From an uncultured Oscillospiraceae bacterium (GTDB lineage Bacteria; Bacillota_A; Clostridia; Oscillospirales; Oscillospiraceae), in NCBI GenBank assembly GCA_934667865.1, contig CAKUMR010000020.1, positions 1 to 10,938 on the forward strand: a stretch of 10,938 bases of DNA, written 5' to 3'. A program made the translations under genes and the position numbers. Below, piece by piece: positions 1-6,053 of the stretch. The notes under the pieces were generated by a model, which was not told the DNA's origin, ran no database searches, and was given only the letters and a program-made list of their open reading frames with translations. The stretch's first letter is position 1. The number at the start of each line of letters is the position of its first letter.

Positions 1-223
1 CGATCTCCCGATGGGAGAGCGTCAGAATTTCCTCGCCGTCCATCCGGAAGGAGCCGGAATCCGCCCGGAGGATGCGGTTCAGGCACTTGAGCAGCGTGCT
101 CTTGCCCGCGCCGTTGTTGCCGAGAATGGCCAGGAAACGGCCATCCTCCAGATCAAAGCCGACCTGATTCAGCACATTTCTGCCGCCGCGGTAGTGGAAG
201 CTGATATTCTTTGCGGAAATCAT
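1..223 (-). CDS. ABC transporter ATP-binding protein, FecE/BtuD type (partial, cut by window edge)
   Basis: Only the first 74 codons are present; the rest lies beyond base 1. The visible part begins MISAKNISFHYRGG and has a Walker A P-loop GNNGAGKST at residues 35-43, followed by the LLKCLNRIL helix typical of iron-chelate/B12 ABC ATPases. The Q-loop, signature and Walker B motifs would be outside the window. The start ATG (221-223) overlaps the permease stop codon as ATGA, and GGGAGG lies about 8 nt upstream, so the start is well supported and translation is probably coupled. By family knowledge this protein sits on the cytoplasmic face as a homodimer and powers the permease encoded just upstream. 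The substrate cannot be read from this fragment. Confidence 0.93.
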   Translation of the reverse strand, partial: MISAKNISFHYRGGRNVLNQVGFDLEDGRFLAILGNNGAGKSTLLKCLNRILRADSGSFRMDGEEILTLSHREI

Positions 224-1275
224 GCCTTTTTCCTCCCTCTGAACAGGAGATACAGGAACAGCGGTCCGCCGAGGAAGGACGTCAGCGCACCGATGGGCAA
301 AATCACCGGCATGAGCACAACCCGCGCCAGAAGATCGCCCAGCAGAAGGAGCGTCGCGCCCGCCAGAATGGAACCGGGAATCAGATAGACGTGGTTGTTG
401 CCCACCACAAGGCGCACGATGTGCGGCGCGACCAGCCCGATGAAATTGATCAGACCGACGTTGGACACGATCACCGAGCAGGCAAGGCAGGCCAGCAGCA
501 TATTGACCAGCGTGAGCCGCTGCACGTTGATGCCGAGGCTCTGCGCGGTTTCCTCGCCGCTGAGCAGTGCGTTGTAGTCCCAGCGGTGGGCAAAGCAGTA
601 GACGATCAGCAGAAGGACGACAAGCGCCATCCACCGCAGGTCACCCCAGCCCGTGCTGCCAAGATCGCCGAAGGTCCAGTAGACCAGCGAGGCAAGCGCG
701 ACTTCGTCGGCAAAATACTGCATCAGGGTCGTCGCACCGGTGAGCATGGAGCTGATGGCCACGCCCGCAAGCACGATCCCTTCGGAGGAGATCTGCCGGA
801 AGCGGCTCAGCGCCAGAATGATGGCCGCCACCGCCAGCGACCCGGCAAAGGACAGCAGCGGGATCGCCCAGCCGCCGGACCCGGCAATGCCAAGACCGAT
901 GATGGCCAGAGCCGCGCCGAAGGTCGCTCCCTGCGACACGCCGAGCGTTGATGCCGAGGCCAGCGGATTGTGCAGGATCGCCTGTAAAATGCAGCCCGCA
1001 AGCCCCAGCCCCGCGCCTGCGACGATCGCCGTGCAGATGCGCGGCAGGCGGTTGCTGCGCACGACCAGATTGATCTTCTGATCGGACGCTCTGCCGAAAA
1101 TGCCGCGAATCAGCTCTGTAATCGGGGTGTCATAAGAACCTGCGCGCAGGGAGAGCAGAAAGGCCGCCAGCAGCAGGACTGCAAGAAAAATCAGAAATAA
1201 GATGCTTTTTCGCTGTTTTTTCAGATAATCCGATCCGTGCGGATTATTCTCCAATGGTAATCTGACGGAACTCAT
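220..1275 (-). CDS. FecCD-family ABC transporter permease
   Basis: This 351-residue polytopic membrane protein has the normal length for FecCD/BtuC permeases. After a short polar N-terminus the first membrane helix covers about residues 24-43. Family motifs visible: RLPRICTAIVAGAGLGLAGC at 76-95, NPLASASTLGVSQGA at 103-117, the VYWTFGDLG region at 198-206, the cytoplasmic LLSGEETAQSLGI segment (237-249) that contacts the ATPase, NVGLINFIGLVAPHIVR at 272-288, and LPIGALTSFLGGPLFLYLL near the end. It should form a homodimeric channel for a metal chelate or corrinoid. The ATG lies inside the 3' end of the binding-protein gene (32-nt overlap) with AAGGAGGC about 6 nt upstream, so this start is credible. 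Family assignment is firm; substrate is unknown. Confidence 0.95.
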   Translation of the reverse strand: MSSVRLPLENNPHGSDYLKKQRKSILFLIFLAVLLLAAFLLSLRAGSYDTPITELIRGIFGRASDQKINLVVRSNRLPRICTAIVAGAGLGLAGCILQAILHNPLASASTLGVSQGATFGAALAIIGLGIAGSGGWAIPLLSFAGSLAVAAIILALSRFRQISSEGIVLAGVAISSMLTGATTLMQYFADEVALASLVYWTFGDLGSTGWGDLRWMALVVLLLIVYCFAHRWDYNALLSGEETAQSLGINVQRLTLVNMLLACLACSVIVSNVGLINFIGLVAPHIVRLVVGNNHVYLIPGSILAGATLLLLGDLLARVVLMPVILPIGALTSFLGGPLFLYLLFRGRKKA

Positions 1276-2383
1276 AGCCCGCCTCCTTCAGATCGGCATA
1301 GGGGTTCGTGCCGAGCAGCTCGGTGAAGATCTCCCCCGCCTTTTCCACGGGGTCGACGTCCTTGAACTGCTCCGGGAACATCACGCAGGCGGCGTAGTAG
1401 GCATCGGCCAGCGCCGTTTCCAGATTGGACGCGGAGGAGCGGAAGGAGATCTGCGAGTAGACTCTCCCCTCCTTGACCGCCGTCAGACTGTTGTAAAAGT
1501 CCGGATGCGCCGCGTAGTCCTCACGGATGAGATCCATGCCGTTGAAATCAAGGAAGATATAGTCGGGATCCCACGCCAGCACCTGCTCCACATCGATGCT
1601 GAACGCGCCGGTCTGGCCGGTCGTATCGGCAAGGTTCTGCGCATGGATGAGCTCGAAGGGACCGTAGCCCGCCTCCGTACCCTCAAAGCCGTGCGCGCCC
1701 TTGAAGGAAACGCCGCCGACGTAGACCGTTGGCTTGTCGGCGTTCTCGATGCTCGCCGTGCGCTCGTCCAGATCGGCCTGCACACCGCGCAGGTAGGCCG
1801 TCAGCTCGTCGGCGCGGTCGGTCTTCCCGTACAGCTCGCCCAGAATCCGGATGGTTTCGTAGGCCTTGTCGTCCAGTGTCGTATCGCTGCCGGGGACGAC
1901 CACGACGGGGATCCCCGTCTTTTCGCTCAGCTCGTCGGCATTCTGCTTGGCATAGGCGCTCATCACGATGACCTGCGGGTCGGCGGCAATGATCTGTTCG
2001 ACGTAGGGCTCGCCGTTGGTGCCGGTGACCGGCAGATCTCTGAATTTTTCGAAGTTGACATAATTGTACAGGCGGCTCATGCCGGCCTTGGTTTCATAGT
2101 CCTCCACGCCGACGACCAGATCGGCCGCGCCGACGTAGCAGCTGTAGCGCAGCGCGCCCACGCCCACGCAGACGATGCGTTCGACCGTGGCCGGAACCTC
2201 GACCTCGCGGCCCTCCGCGTCGAGCAGAACGCGGGTCTGCGGGGTGGATTCGGAGGGAGCGGCGCTCGGCTCCTCGGTGGATTCGGAGGGCACGGAGCCT
2301 TCCGTGGGGGACTGATTTGCGCAGCCCGCCGCCAGCACAAGCAGCACGGCCAGCGTCAGCGCCAGGGCAAGGAATTTCTTCAT
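1244..2383 (-). CDS. Iron-chelate/cobalamin/metal-type ABC transporter substrate-binding lipoprotein
   Basis: A 379-residue periplasmic-binding-protein-2 family protein (FecB/BtuF class; most like the cd01147 HemV-2 metal-binding group, judged by eye). The start is the ATG of MKKFLALALTLAV, preceded by AGAAGG; the frame stays open upstream into larC but that extension is low-complexity shadow sequence. Residues 1-20 are a lipoprotein signal with lipobox LAAGC, so Cys21 would be lipidated and the protein tethered outside the membrane. A Ser/Glu/Pro linker (about 25-45) precedes the receptor domain, which starts near the ERIVCVGVGALR segment. Other recognisable stretches are IIAADPQVIVMSAY, VEQVLAWDPDYIFLD and the C-terminal YYAACVMFPEQF. 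It is first in the transporter operon, with its own promoter, and lies just downstream of larC, which makes a nickel complex a plausible ligand (inference). Confidence 0.93.
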   Translation of the reverse strand: MKKFLALALTLAVLLVLAAGCANQSPTEGSVPSESTEEPSAAPSESTPQTRVLLDAEGREVEVPATVERIVCVGVGALRYSCYVGAADLVVGVEDYETKAGMSRLYNYVNFEKFRDLPVTGTNGEPYVEQIIAADPQVIVMSAYAKQNADELSEKTGIPVVVVPGSDTTLDDKAYETIRILGELYGKTDRADELTAYLRGVQADLDERTASIENADKPTVYVGGVSFKGAHGFEGTEAGYGPFELIHAQNLADTTGQTGAFSIDVEQVLAWDPDYIFLDFNGMDLIREDYAAHPDFYNSLTAVKEGRVYSQISFRSSASNLETALADAYYAACVMFPEQFKDVDPVEKAGEIFTELLGTNPYADLKEAGYEFRQITIGE

Positions 2384-2398
2384 GATAGCCTTCTTTCT

Positions 2399-2418
2399 GC
2401 GCCGGTAAGCTCCGGCGC
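2399..2418 (-). promoter_or_regulatory. Stem-loop in the 5' UTR of the transporter operon
   Basis: A perfect 7-bp GC stem (GCGCCGG / CCGGCGC) with a 6-nt loop lies between the predicted transcription start and the ribosome binding site of the lipoprotein gene. It could affect translation or mRNA stability. I do not recognise it as part of a known riboswitch, and the leader is too short for most of them. Confidence 0.4.
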
Positions 2419-2434
2419 GCGTTTGATCGGCTAC

Positions 2435-2463
2435 ATCATAGCAAATCCCGTATGTTCTGAGAA
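2435..2463 (-). promoter_or_regulatory. Promoter of the ABC transporter operon
   Basis: On the minus strand, TTCTCA (-35, 4/6 match) and TATGAT (-10, 5/6 match) are separated by 17 nt, with an extended -10 (TGC before TATGAT). The predicted start is near 2428, giving a 5' UTR of about 45 nt. It lies in the 101-nt gap between larC and the lipoprotein gene, so the transporter can be expressed separately from larEBC. Confidence 0.6.
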
Positions 2464-2484
2464 GCCCCCTGGGGGGTTGTTTTT

Positions 2485-3705
2485 TTATCCTTTTTTCTCG
2501 TTTTCGATGCGTTTTACGATCTCGTCCAGCGAAAGGCCGGTTTCTCTGGCGATCCCGGCCAGATCGTCGTATTCGTACTTCTCGCGTACCGTGCCGTAGC
2601 CCTCGGCGCGTTTGACGCGCACACTGCCGAAGCTCGTTTCCACCTGCTCCACGCTGCGGCAGAGGGTGTAGCGTCGGGAGAGATTCTCGCGCACGCCCAG
2701 CGTCGTCGTGTGCAGGAAAATGAGCCGCAGCAGCTCCTCCCGCTGCGCCTGCCGGCACATGACGCTCAGAAGCACGCCGGGGCGGGACTTCTTCATCCCG
2801 ACCGGAACGGTATAGGCCTCCAGCGCGCCCGCCTCAAAGAAGCGCTCCAGCGCGAAGCCGATGCGCTCGGCCGTCATGTCGTCCAGATTGCAGGAAAGCT
2901 CGCAGACCTCGTCGCCCGTTTCGCCGGTCTCGCCCAGCAGGGCGCGGACGCAGTTGGCCATGGGGAAGTCTTTCTTGCCCATGCCGTAGCCGATGCGCTC
3001 CACGCGCATCACGGGCATGGGGCCGAACTCCGTCACGAAATGGCGCAGCAGCGCCGCGCCCGTCGGGGTGCAAAGCTCTCCGCGAATTTCTCCGCCGTAG
3101 ACCGGCACACCGCGCAGAAGCCATGCCGTCGCCGGCGCAGGCACCGGCAGCACACCGTGCGCGCAGCGCACATGGCCGCTTCCGACGTGTACCGGAGAGG
3201 CCGTCACGCGCTCCGGCGCCAGCTTTTCCATAAGCCAGCACACCGCCGTCACGTCTGCAAGCGCGTCCAGACTGCCCACCTCGTGGAAGTGGATCTGCGT
3301 GACCGGAACGCCGTGCACGTGGCTCTCCGCCTCCGCGATCAGGCCGTACACTGCGGCGACATCCCGCCGCACCCGTTCGGAGACCGGGAGGTGCGCAATG
3401 CGGTGCTCGATCGCGTGCAGGGCGCTGTGCTCGTGGTCATGATGGTCATGGTCATGCTCGTGCTCATGGTCGTGGCCATGGGGATGCTCGTCCTCCTCCG
3501 CGCCGCCGACCGCCACGCGCATATGCGTGCCGGTGATGCCGCACTTCTCCGCGGCCTCCGCGCAGACCTCGACCCCCGGCAGGCCCAGCGCGTTCATCTG
3601 CGCCAGAAATTGCTGTTTCCCCTTCTCATCCAGCAGCTCATACAGCGCCGCCGTGAGCATATCGCCCGCGGCGCCCATGCCGCAGTCCAGATACAACGTT
3701 TTCAT
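2485..3705 (-). CDS. larC: Nickel-pincer cofactor biosynthesis protein LarC (CTP-dependent nickel insertase)
   Basis: A 406-residue protein of full LarC length. By family knowledge LarC is a CTP-hydrolysing cyclometallase that inserts nickel into pyridinium-3,5-bisthiocarboxylic acid mononucleotide, the last step of NPN cofactor synthesis. Seen here: the N-terminal LYLDCGMGAAGDM motif, the signature HFHEVGSLDALADV at about 139-152, LCTPTGAALL at 211-220, LSCNLDDMTAERIGFALE, and a C-terminal EKYEYDDLAGIARETG segment. Residues 74-93 form a His-rich stretch with 11 His in 20 residues, a likely nickel-binding or storage loop. The ATG overlaps the larB stop (ATGA) with GGAGG 8 nt upstream. It is one uninterrupted frame, unlike Lactiplantibacillus plantarum where larC is made by ribosomal frameshifting. 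Confidence 0.96.
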   Translation of the reverse strand: MKTLYLDCGMGAAGDMLTAALYELLDEKGKQQFLAQMNALGLPGVEVCAEAAEKCGITGTHMRVAVGGAEEDEHPHGHDHEHEHDHDHHDHEHSALHAIEHRIAHLPVSERVRRDVAAVYGLIAEAESHVHGVPVTQIHFHEVGSLDALADVTAVCWLMEKLAPERVTASPVHVGSGHVRCAHGVLPVPAPATAWLLRGVPVYGGEIRGELCTPTGAALLRHFVTEFGPMPVMRVERIGYGMGKKDFPMANCVRALLGETGETGDEVCELSCNLDDMTAERIGFALERFFEAGALEAYTVPVGMKKSRPGVLLSVMCRQAQREELLRLIFLHTTTLGVRENLSRRYTLCRSVEQVETSFGSVRVKRAEGYGTVREKYEYDDLAGIARETGLSLDEIVKRIENEKKG

Positions 3706-4454
3706 CGTTTTGCCTCCATATGGTTGATGCGGCTGGCGAGATAGCCCGCGCCGAAGCCGTTGTCGATATTCACCACGGACACGCCGCTGGCGCAGGAATT
3801 AAGCATGGAGAGCAGCGCTGACACGCCCCCGAAGGACGCACCGTAGCCCACGCTGGTCGGCACGGCGATGACCGGGCAGTCCACCAGACCGCCGACCACG
3901 CTGGCAAGCGCCCCCTCCATTCCCGCGATGGCGATCACGACCGAAGCGCTCATGATCTCGTCCAGATTGGAAAGCAGACGGTGCAGCCCCGCCACGCCCA
4001 CGTCGTACAGCCGCAGCACCTCGTTGCCGAGGGCCTGCGCCGTCAGCGCCGCCTCCTCCGCGACCGGGATGTCGCTGGTGCCGCCGGTCACGACGGCGAT
4101 TTTCCCGATGCCGTCCGGCTGCGGGAGCGTTCCGACGATGCCGACTCTGGCCGTTTTGTCGTATTGCAGCGGAATCTCCCGGCCGATCTCCTCCGCGGCT
4201 TCCTCGCACAGGCGCGTGATGAGGACGGTTTTCTGCCCGTGCGCCTGCATGGTTCGCAGGATGCCCAGCATCTGCGCGGGCGTTTTCCCCGCGCCGTAGA
4301 TCACCTCGGCCGCCCCCTGCCGGAATTTCCGGTGCAGGTCGACCTTGGCAAAGCCGATGTCCTCAAAGGGCTGGGTCTTGATCTTCAGAAGCGCCTCCTC
4401 CACGGAAAGCGTACCGTCCTTTACCGACGCAAGCACCTGCTTCAGTTCGCTCAT
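3702..4454 (-). CDS. larB: Nickel-pincer cofactor biosynthesis protein LarB (NaAD carboxylase/hydrolase)
   Basis: A 250-residue protein matching LarB throughout. LarB carboxylates C5 of the pyridinium ring of nicotinic acid adenine dinucleotide and hydrolyses the phosphoanhydride, starting NPN synthesis. The C-terminal half is a PurE-like domain: VVTGGTSDIPVAEEAA (121-136), LYDVGVAGLHRLL (149-161), AGMEGALASVVGGLVDCPVI (177-196), and PTSVGYGASFGGVSALLSML. Cys221, in the NSCASG context, falls at the residue number of the covalent catalytic Cys221 described for the L. plantarum enzyme. The start ATG overlaps the larE stop (ATGA) and has GGAGGT 7 nt upstream; its own stop overlaps larC the same way, so larE-larB-larC are translationally coupled. 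Confidence 0.96.
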   Translation of the reverse strand: MSELKQVLASVKDGTLSVEEALLKIKTQPFEDIGFAKVDLHRKFRQGAAEVIYGAGKTPAQMLGILRTMQAHGQKTVLITRLCEEAAEEIGREIPLQYDKTARVGIVGTLPQPDGIGKIAVVTGGTSDIPVAEEAALTAQALGNEVLRLYDVGVAGLHRLLSNLDEIMSASVVIAIAGMEGALASVVGGLVDCPVIAVPTSVGYGASFGGVSALLSMLNSCASGVSVVNIDNGFGAGYLASRINHMEAKR

Positions 4455-5197
4455 TTCCGCACCTCCAGATCAAGGCAGACCGACAAATAGTCGCTGCCTA
4501 GCTTCTTCACGATCTCCTCCCGGTGCGCCAGCAGCAGCGGAAGCTGCTCCGCACGGAGCTGGAGCTTCGCCATATCCCCGACGGTGCGCACGCGGAAATC
4601 CGTGAAGCCGAGGGAGAAGAGATAGCCCTCCGCCGCTTCCGTCCGGCGCAGTGCCTCTGCCGTGATGGGCTGCCCCGTCGGGATGCGCGTGGCAAGGCAG
4701 GCATAGGCCGGCTTGTCCCATGTAAACAGCCCCGCCGCCTTGGAAAGCGCCCGGATCTGCGTCTTGGTCAGCCCACACAGGCGCAGCGGTGAGAGCACGG
4801 AAAGCTCCTCCAGCGCCTTCATGCCAGGGCGGTCGCCCGCGTCGTCGGAGGCGTTGGTGCCGTCGAGCAGAACGGTAAAGCCGTCGCGCCGCGCCTGCGC
4901 CGTGATCGCACCGAAAATGCGTTTTTTGCAGTAATAGCAGCGATTTTTCGGATTTGCGGCGACCTGCGCATCCGCAAGGACGTCCAGCGGAAGGATCTGC
5001 ATCTGCACGTCCAGCTCCGCTGCGAGGCGCTTGGCATCCTCCAGCTCAAACTGCGGCTGGAAGGCCGAGCAGGCATAATAAGCCTTCACCCGCTTTGCCG
5101 CGCGCTTGGCGGCATACAGCAGATAGGCCGAGTCCACACCGCCGGAAAACGCGACCGCGACCTCCGGGTGCGCCGCGAAAAATTCGTTCAGTTCCAT
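4451..5197 (-). CDS. larE: ATP-dependent sacrificial sulfur transferase LarE
   Basis: A 248-residue PP-loop protein. LarE adenylates the carboxylates of the LarB product and replaces them with thiocarboxylates. Seen here: the PP-loop SGGVDS at residues 18-23, PKNRCYYCKK at 83-92, LLDGTNASDD at 110-119 and KPAYACLATRIPTG at 162-175. Three cysteines (87, 90, 167) are present: the CxxC pair plus the position expected for the sulfur-donor cysteine. This pattern is known from LarE proteins that bind a [4Fe-4S] cluster and can turn over catalytically, in contrast to the single sacrificial Cys of L. plantarum. The frame is open further upstream to 5254, but that region is the terminator-like leader; the ATG at 5197 has AGGGGGT about 7 nt upstream. 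First gene of larEBC. Confidence 0.95.
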   Translation of the reverse strand: MELNEFFAAHPEVAVAFSGGVDSAYLLYAAKRAAKRVKAYYACSAFQPQFELEDAKRLAAELDVQMQILPLDVLADAQVAANPKNRCYYCKKRIFGAITAQARRDGFTVLLDGTNASDDAGDRPGMKALEELSVLSPLRLCGLTKTQIRALSKAAGLFTWDKPAYACLATRIPTGQPITAEALRRTEAAEGYLFSLGFTDFRVRTVGDMAKLQLRAEQLPLLLAHREEIVKKLGSDYLSVCLDLEVRK

Positions 5198-5218
5198 GTA
5201 TTTACCCCCTGAATCTGC

Positions 5219-5263
5219 AAAAAGAAGGTACACCGCCCCCTTGAGGGGCCGCATACCTTCTTT
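5219..5263 (-). terminator. Terminator-like hairpin in the larE leader (possible attenuator)
   Basis: On the minus strand, the 10-nt arms AAAGAAGGTA (5263-5254) and TACCTTCTTT (5230-5221) are perfectly complementary and enclose an inner GCCCC/GGGGC stem with loop UCAAG. The 3' arm runs into a U-rich tract (TTCTTTTT, 5226-5219). It sits between the predicted transcription start (about 5334) and the larE ATG, 22 nt before the start codon. It would therefore stop most larE transcripts unless antitermination occurs. It could also end read-through from the DUF3842 gene. I could not find an obvious antiterminator pairing. Confidence 0.65.
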
Positions 5264-5274
5264 GTACGCATATT

Positions 5275-5333
5275 TTTTGTATCGCCGGGAAATCCGGGCG
5301 CTTCTGCGCCGCCGTTCTGCTTCGTGCAGAACA
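5275..5333 (-). promoter_or_regulatory. Structured leader upstream of larE
   Basis: The predicted larE transcript begins with a chain of stem-loops: GTTCTGC / GCAGAAC (7 bp, loop ACGAA), then GGCGC / GCGCC with loop AGAA, then a weaker CCGG/CCGG pairing. Together with the downstream terminator-like hairpin this looks like a riboregulatory leader. I do not recognise a known class: the layout does not show T-box, cobalamin or NiCo riboswitch core motifs. Confidence 0.4.
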
Positions 5334-5340
5334 TGGAATT

Positions 5341-5370
5341 ATTATAGCAGAGAAGCGCAGAAAAAGTCAA
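5341..5370 (-). promoter_or_regulatory. Strong promoter of the larEBC operon
   Basis: On the minus strand, TTGACT (-35, 5/6) at 5365-5370 and TATAAT (-10, 6/6) at 5341-5346 are 18 nt apart, with an extended -10 (TGC). The -35 overlaps the stop codon of the DUF3842 gene. The predicted start near 5334 leaves a leader of about 137 nt before larE. A near-consensus promoter followed by a terminator-like hairpin fits control by attenuation. Confidence 0.8.
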
Positions 5371-5771
5371 TCGTTCTTCGTCAATTCTTTCACCACGGCG
5401 TCGATCATCGCGCCCATGGGGAGCGCCGCCGCGCCGACGATCACATTGTCGCAGTGGTTGACCGGGATGAGGATGCGCTTTGCCGCGCTCTGGCCGACGG
5501 CCAGAGCCATGGCGGGCGTGACCTCGCCGTAGAGCGCGTCCGCGATCACGATGCCCACCGGCCCGATGATCACGTCCGCCCGGCGGCAGCCGACGACGAC
5601 CGCATTTTCGCCCGTCGCGCCGTGATGCGCGCCCGCCTTCAGCATGGCGGCCGTCGCCGCCGTATTGGTCCCGACGGCGGTGATCTCCGCCTCCGGCAGG
5701 TTTTCCCGGATCGCTGCGACCAGCTGGCGTCCGATGCCGCCGCCCTGCGCGTCAATGATCAGAATGTTCAT
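5367..5771 (-). CDS. DUF3842 family protein
   Basis: A 134-residue cytoplasmic protein recognised as DUF3842 from its overall pattern: MNILIIDAQGGGIGRQLV at the N-terminus (a beta strand and glycine-rich turn like a nucleotide-binding Rossmann fold), AVGTNTAATAAMLKAGA (32-48), GATGENAVVVGCRRADVIIGPVGIVIAD (51-78) and AAKRILIPVNHC (96-107). No function is established for the family that I know of. The start chosen is ATG 5771 with GGGGGAG about 5 nt upstream; an upstream extension to 5855 crosses the promoter and is unlikely. It has its own promoter, and its stop codon overlaps the larE promoter, so it may be transcribed into the larEBC leader. A role near NPN cofactor synthesis or nucleotide handling is guilt by association only. 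Confidence 0.88.
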   Translation of the reverse strand: MNILIIDAQGGGIGRQLVAAIRENLPEAEITAVGTNTAATAAMLKAGAHHGATGENAVVVGCRRADVIIGPVGIVIADALYGEVTPAMALAVGQSAAKRILIPVNHCDNVIVGAAALPMGAMIDAVVKELTKND

Positions 5772-5798
5772 GGATGCTCCCCCGAAGTTGTTTTTTAT

Positions 5799-5827
5799 AG
5801 TATAGCACGGAACGGCGGATTTTTCCA
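5799..5827 (-). promoter_or_regulatory. Promoter of the DUF3842 gene
   Basis: On the minus strand, TGGAAA (-35, 4/6) and TATACT (-10, 5/6) are separated by 17 nt, with an extended -10 (TGC before TATACT). It lies directly after the terminator of the preceding unit and about 28 nt before the DUF3842 start codon. Confidence 0.55.
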
Positions 5828-5840
5828 GCGTCAACATAGG

Positions 5841-5871
5841 AAAAACCTGCTCCACTGAAAAGCAGAGCAGG
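5841..5871 (-). terminator. Intrinsic terminator of the small-peptide unit
   Basis: On the minus strand, a 7-bp stem CCTGCTC / GAGCAGG with a 12-nt loop is followed at once by TTTTT. It would end transcripts from the 24-residue peptide gene and any read-through from the redox operon, just before the DUF3842 promoter. Confidence 0.8.
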
Positions 5872-5883
5872 CATTATTTCTCC

Positions 5884-5926
5884 GGGAGCCTCTGAAGAAA
5901 TCAAGGGGATTTCTTCAGAGGCTCCC
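5884..5926. repeat. 19-bp perfect stem-loop after the small-peptide gene
   Basis: The arm GGGAGCCTCTGAAGAAATC (5884-5902) and its exact complement (5908-5926) are separated by 5 nt (AAGGG). Neither strand has a T-run directly after it, so it does not look like the terminator itself; a separate one follows at 5841-5871. It begins 10 nt downstream of the peptide stop codon. It may be an mRNA-stabilising hairpin, an sRNA domain, or a copy of a dispersed palindromic repeat or miniature element. Confidence 0.85.
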
Positions 5927-5935
5927 TCAAAAACC

Positions 5936-6010
5936 TTAGCAGCCGAAGCCGAGGTACTTGCAGATTGCCTGCCAGACGGCGCTGCAATCGAAGTTATTGA
6001 AACAGAACAT
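5936..6010 (-). CDS. 24-residue cysteine- and aromatic-rich small peptide, unknown function
   Basis: I do not recognise this peptide. It starts MFCFNNFDCS and ends in YLGFGC; the four cysteines are at 3, 9, 17 and 24, the last being the C-terminal residue, and 7 of 24 residues are Phe, Trp or Tyr. It carries almost no charge and has no clear signal peptide. Support for translation is strong for so short a frame: AAAGGAGGT, a near-perfect Shine-Dalgarno, lies 6-7 nt before the ATG, a good promoter lies about 45 nt upstream, and a terminator follows. The frame is open upstream to 6154, but that extension runs across the promoter. Possibilities include a metal-binding or redox peptide, a type I toxin-like membrane peptide, or a dual-function sRNA. 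Confidence 0.7.
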   Translation of the reverse strand: MFCFNNFDCSAVWQAICKYLGFGC

Positions 6011-6053
6011 GGTCAGACCTCCTTTGAAATGGTTGTCTCGCGAGGACACGAAC

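Noticed and set aside
2461..2486. GC hairpin followed by a T-run on the plus strand, just after larC.
   Set aside because: It has terminator form only for plus-strand transcription, but no plus-strand gene is present. On the minus strand it lacks a T-run, so it was not called as the larC terminator.
2384..2758. The lipoprotein reading frame stays open 125 codons upstream of MKKFLALA.
   Set aside because: The extension runs through the promoter and into larC antiphase sequence, is Arg/Ala-rich as frame shadows are in GC-rich DNA, and would bury the signal peptide. ATG 2383 has a ribosome binding site.
2710..3744. Long plus-strand open frames (also at 1505-2599, 6686-7786 and 7992-9308).
   Set aside because: They lie opposite firmly identified minus-strand genes, are rich in His, Arg, Ala and Asp as expected of antisense frames in GC-rich coding DNA, and resemble no family.
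5188..5334. Minus-strand frame from ATG 5334 through the larE leader (MFCTKQNGG...), ending just inside larE; possible leader peptide.
   Set aside because: The ATG coincides with the predicted transcription start, and neither it nor the internal ATG at 5271 has a ribosome binding site. Its passage through the terminator hairpin is intriguing but not enough to call a gene.
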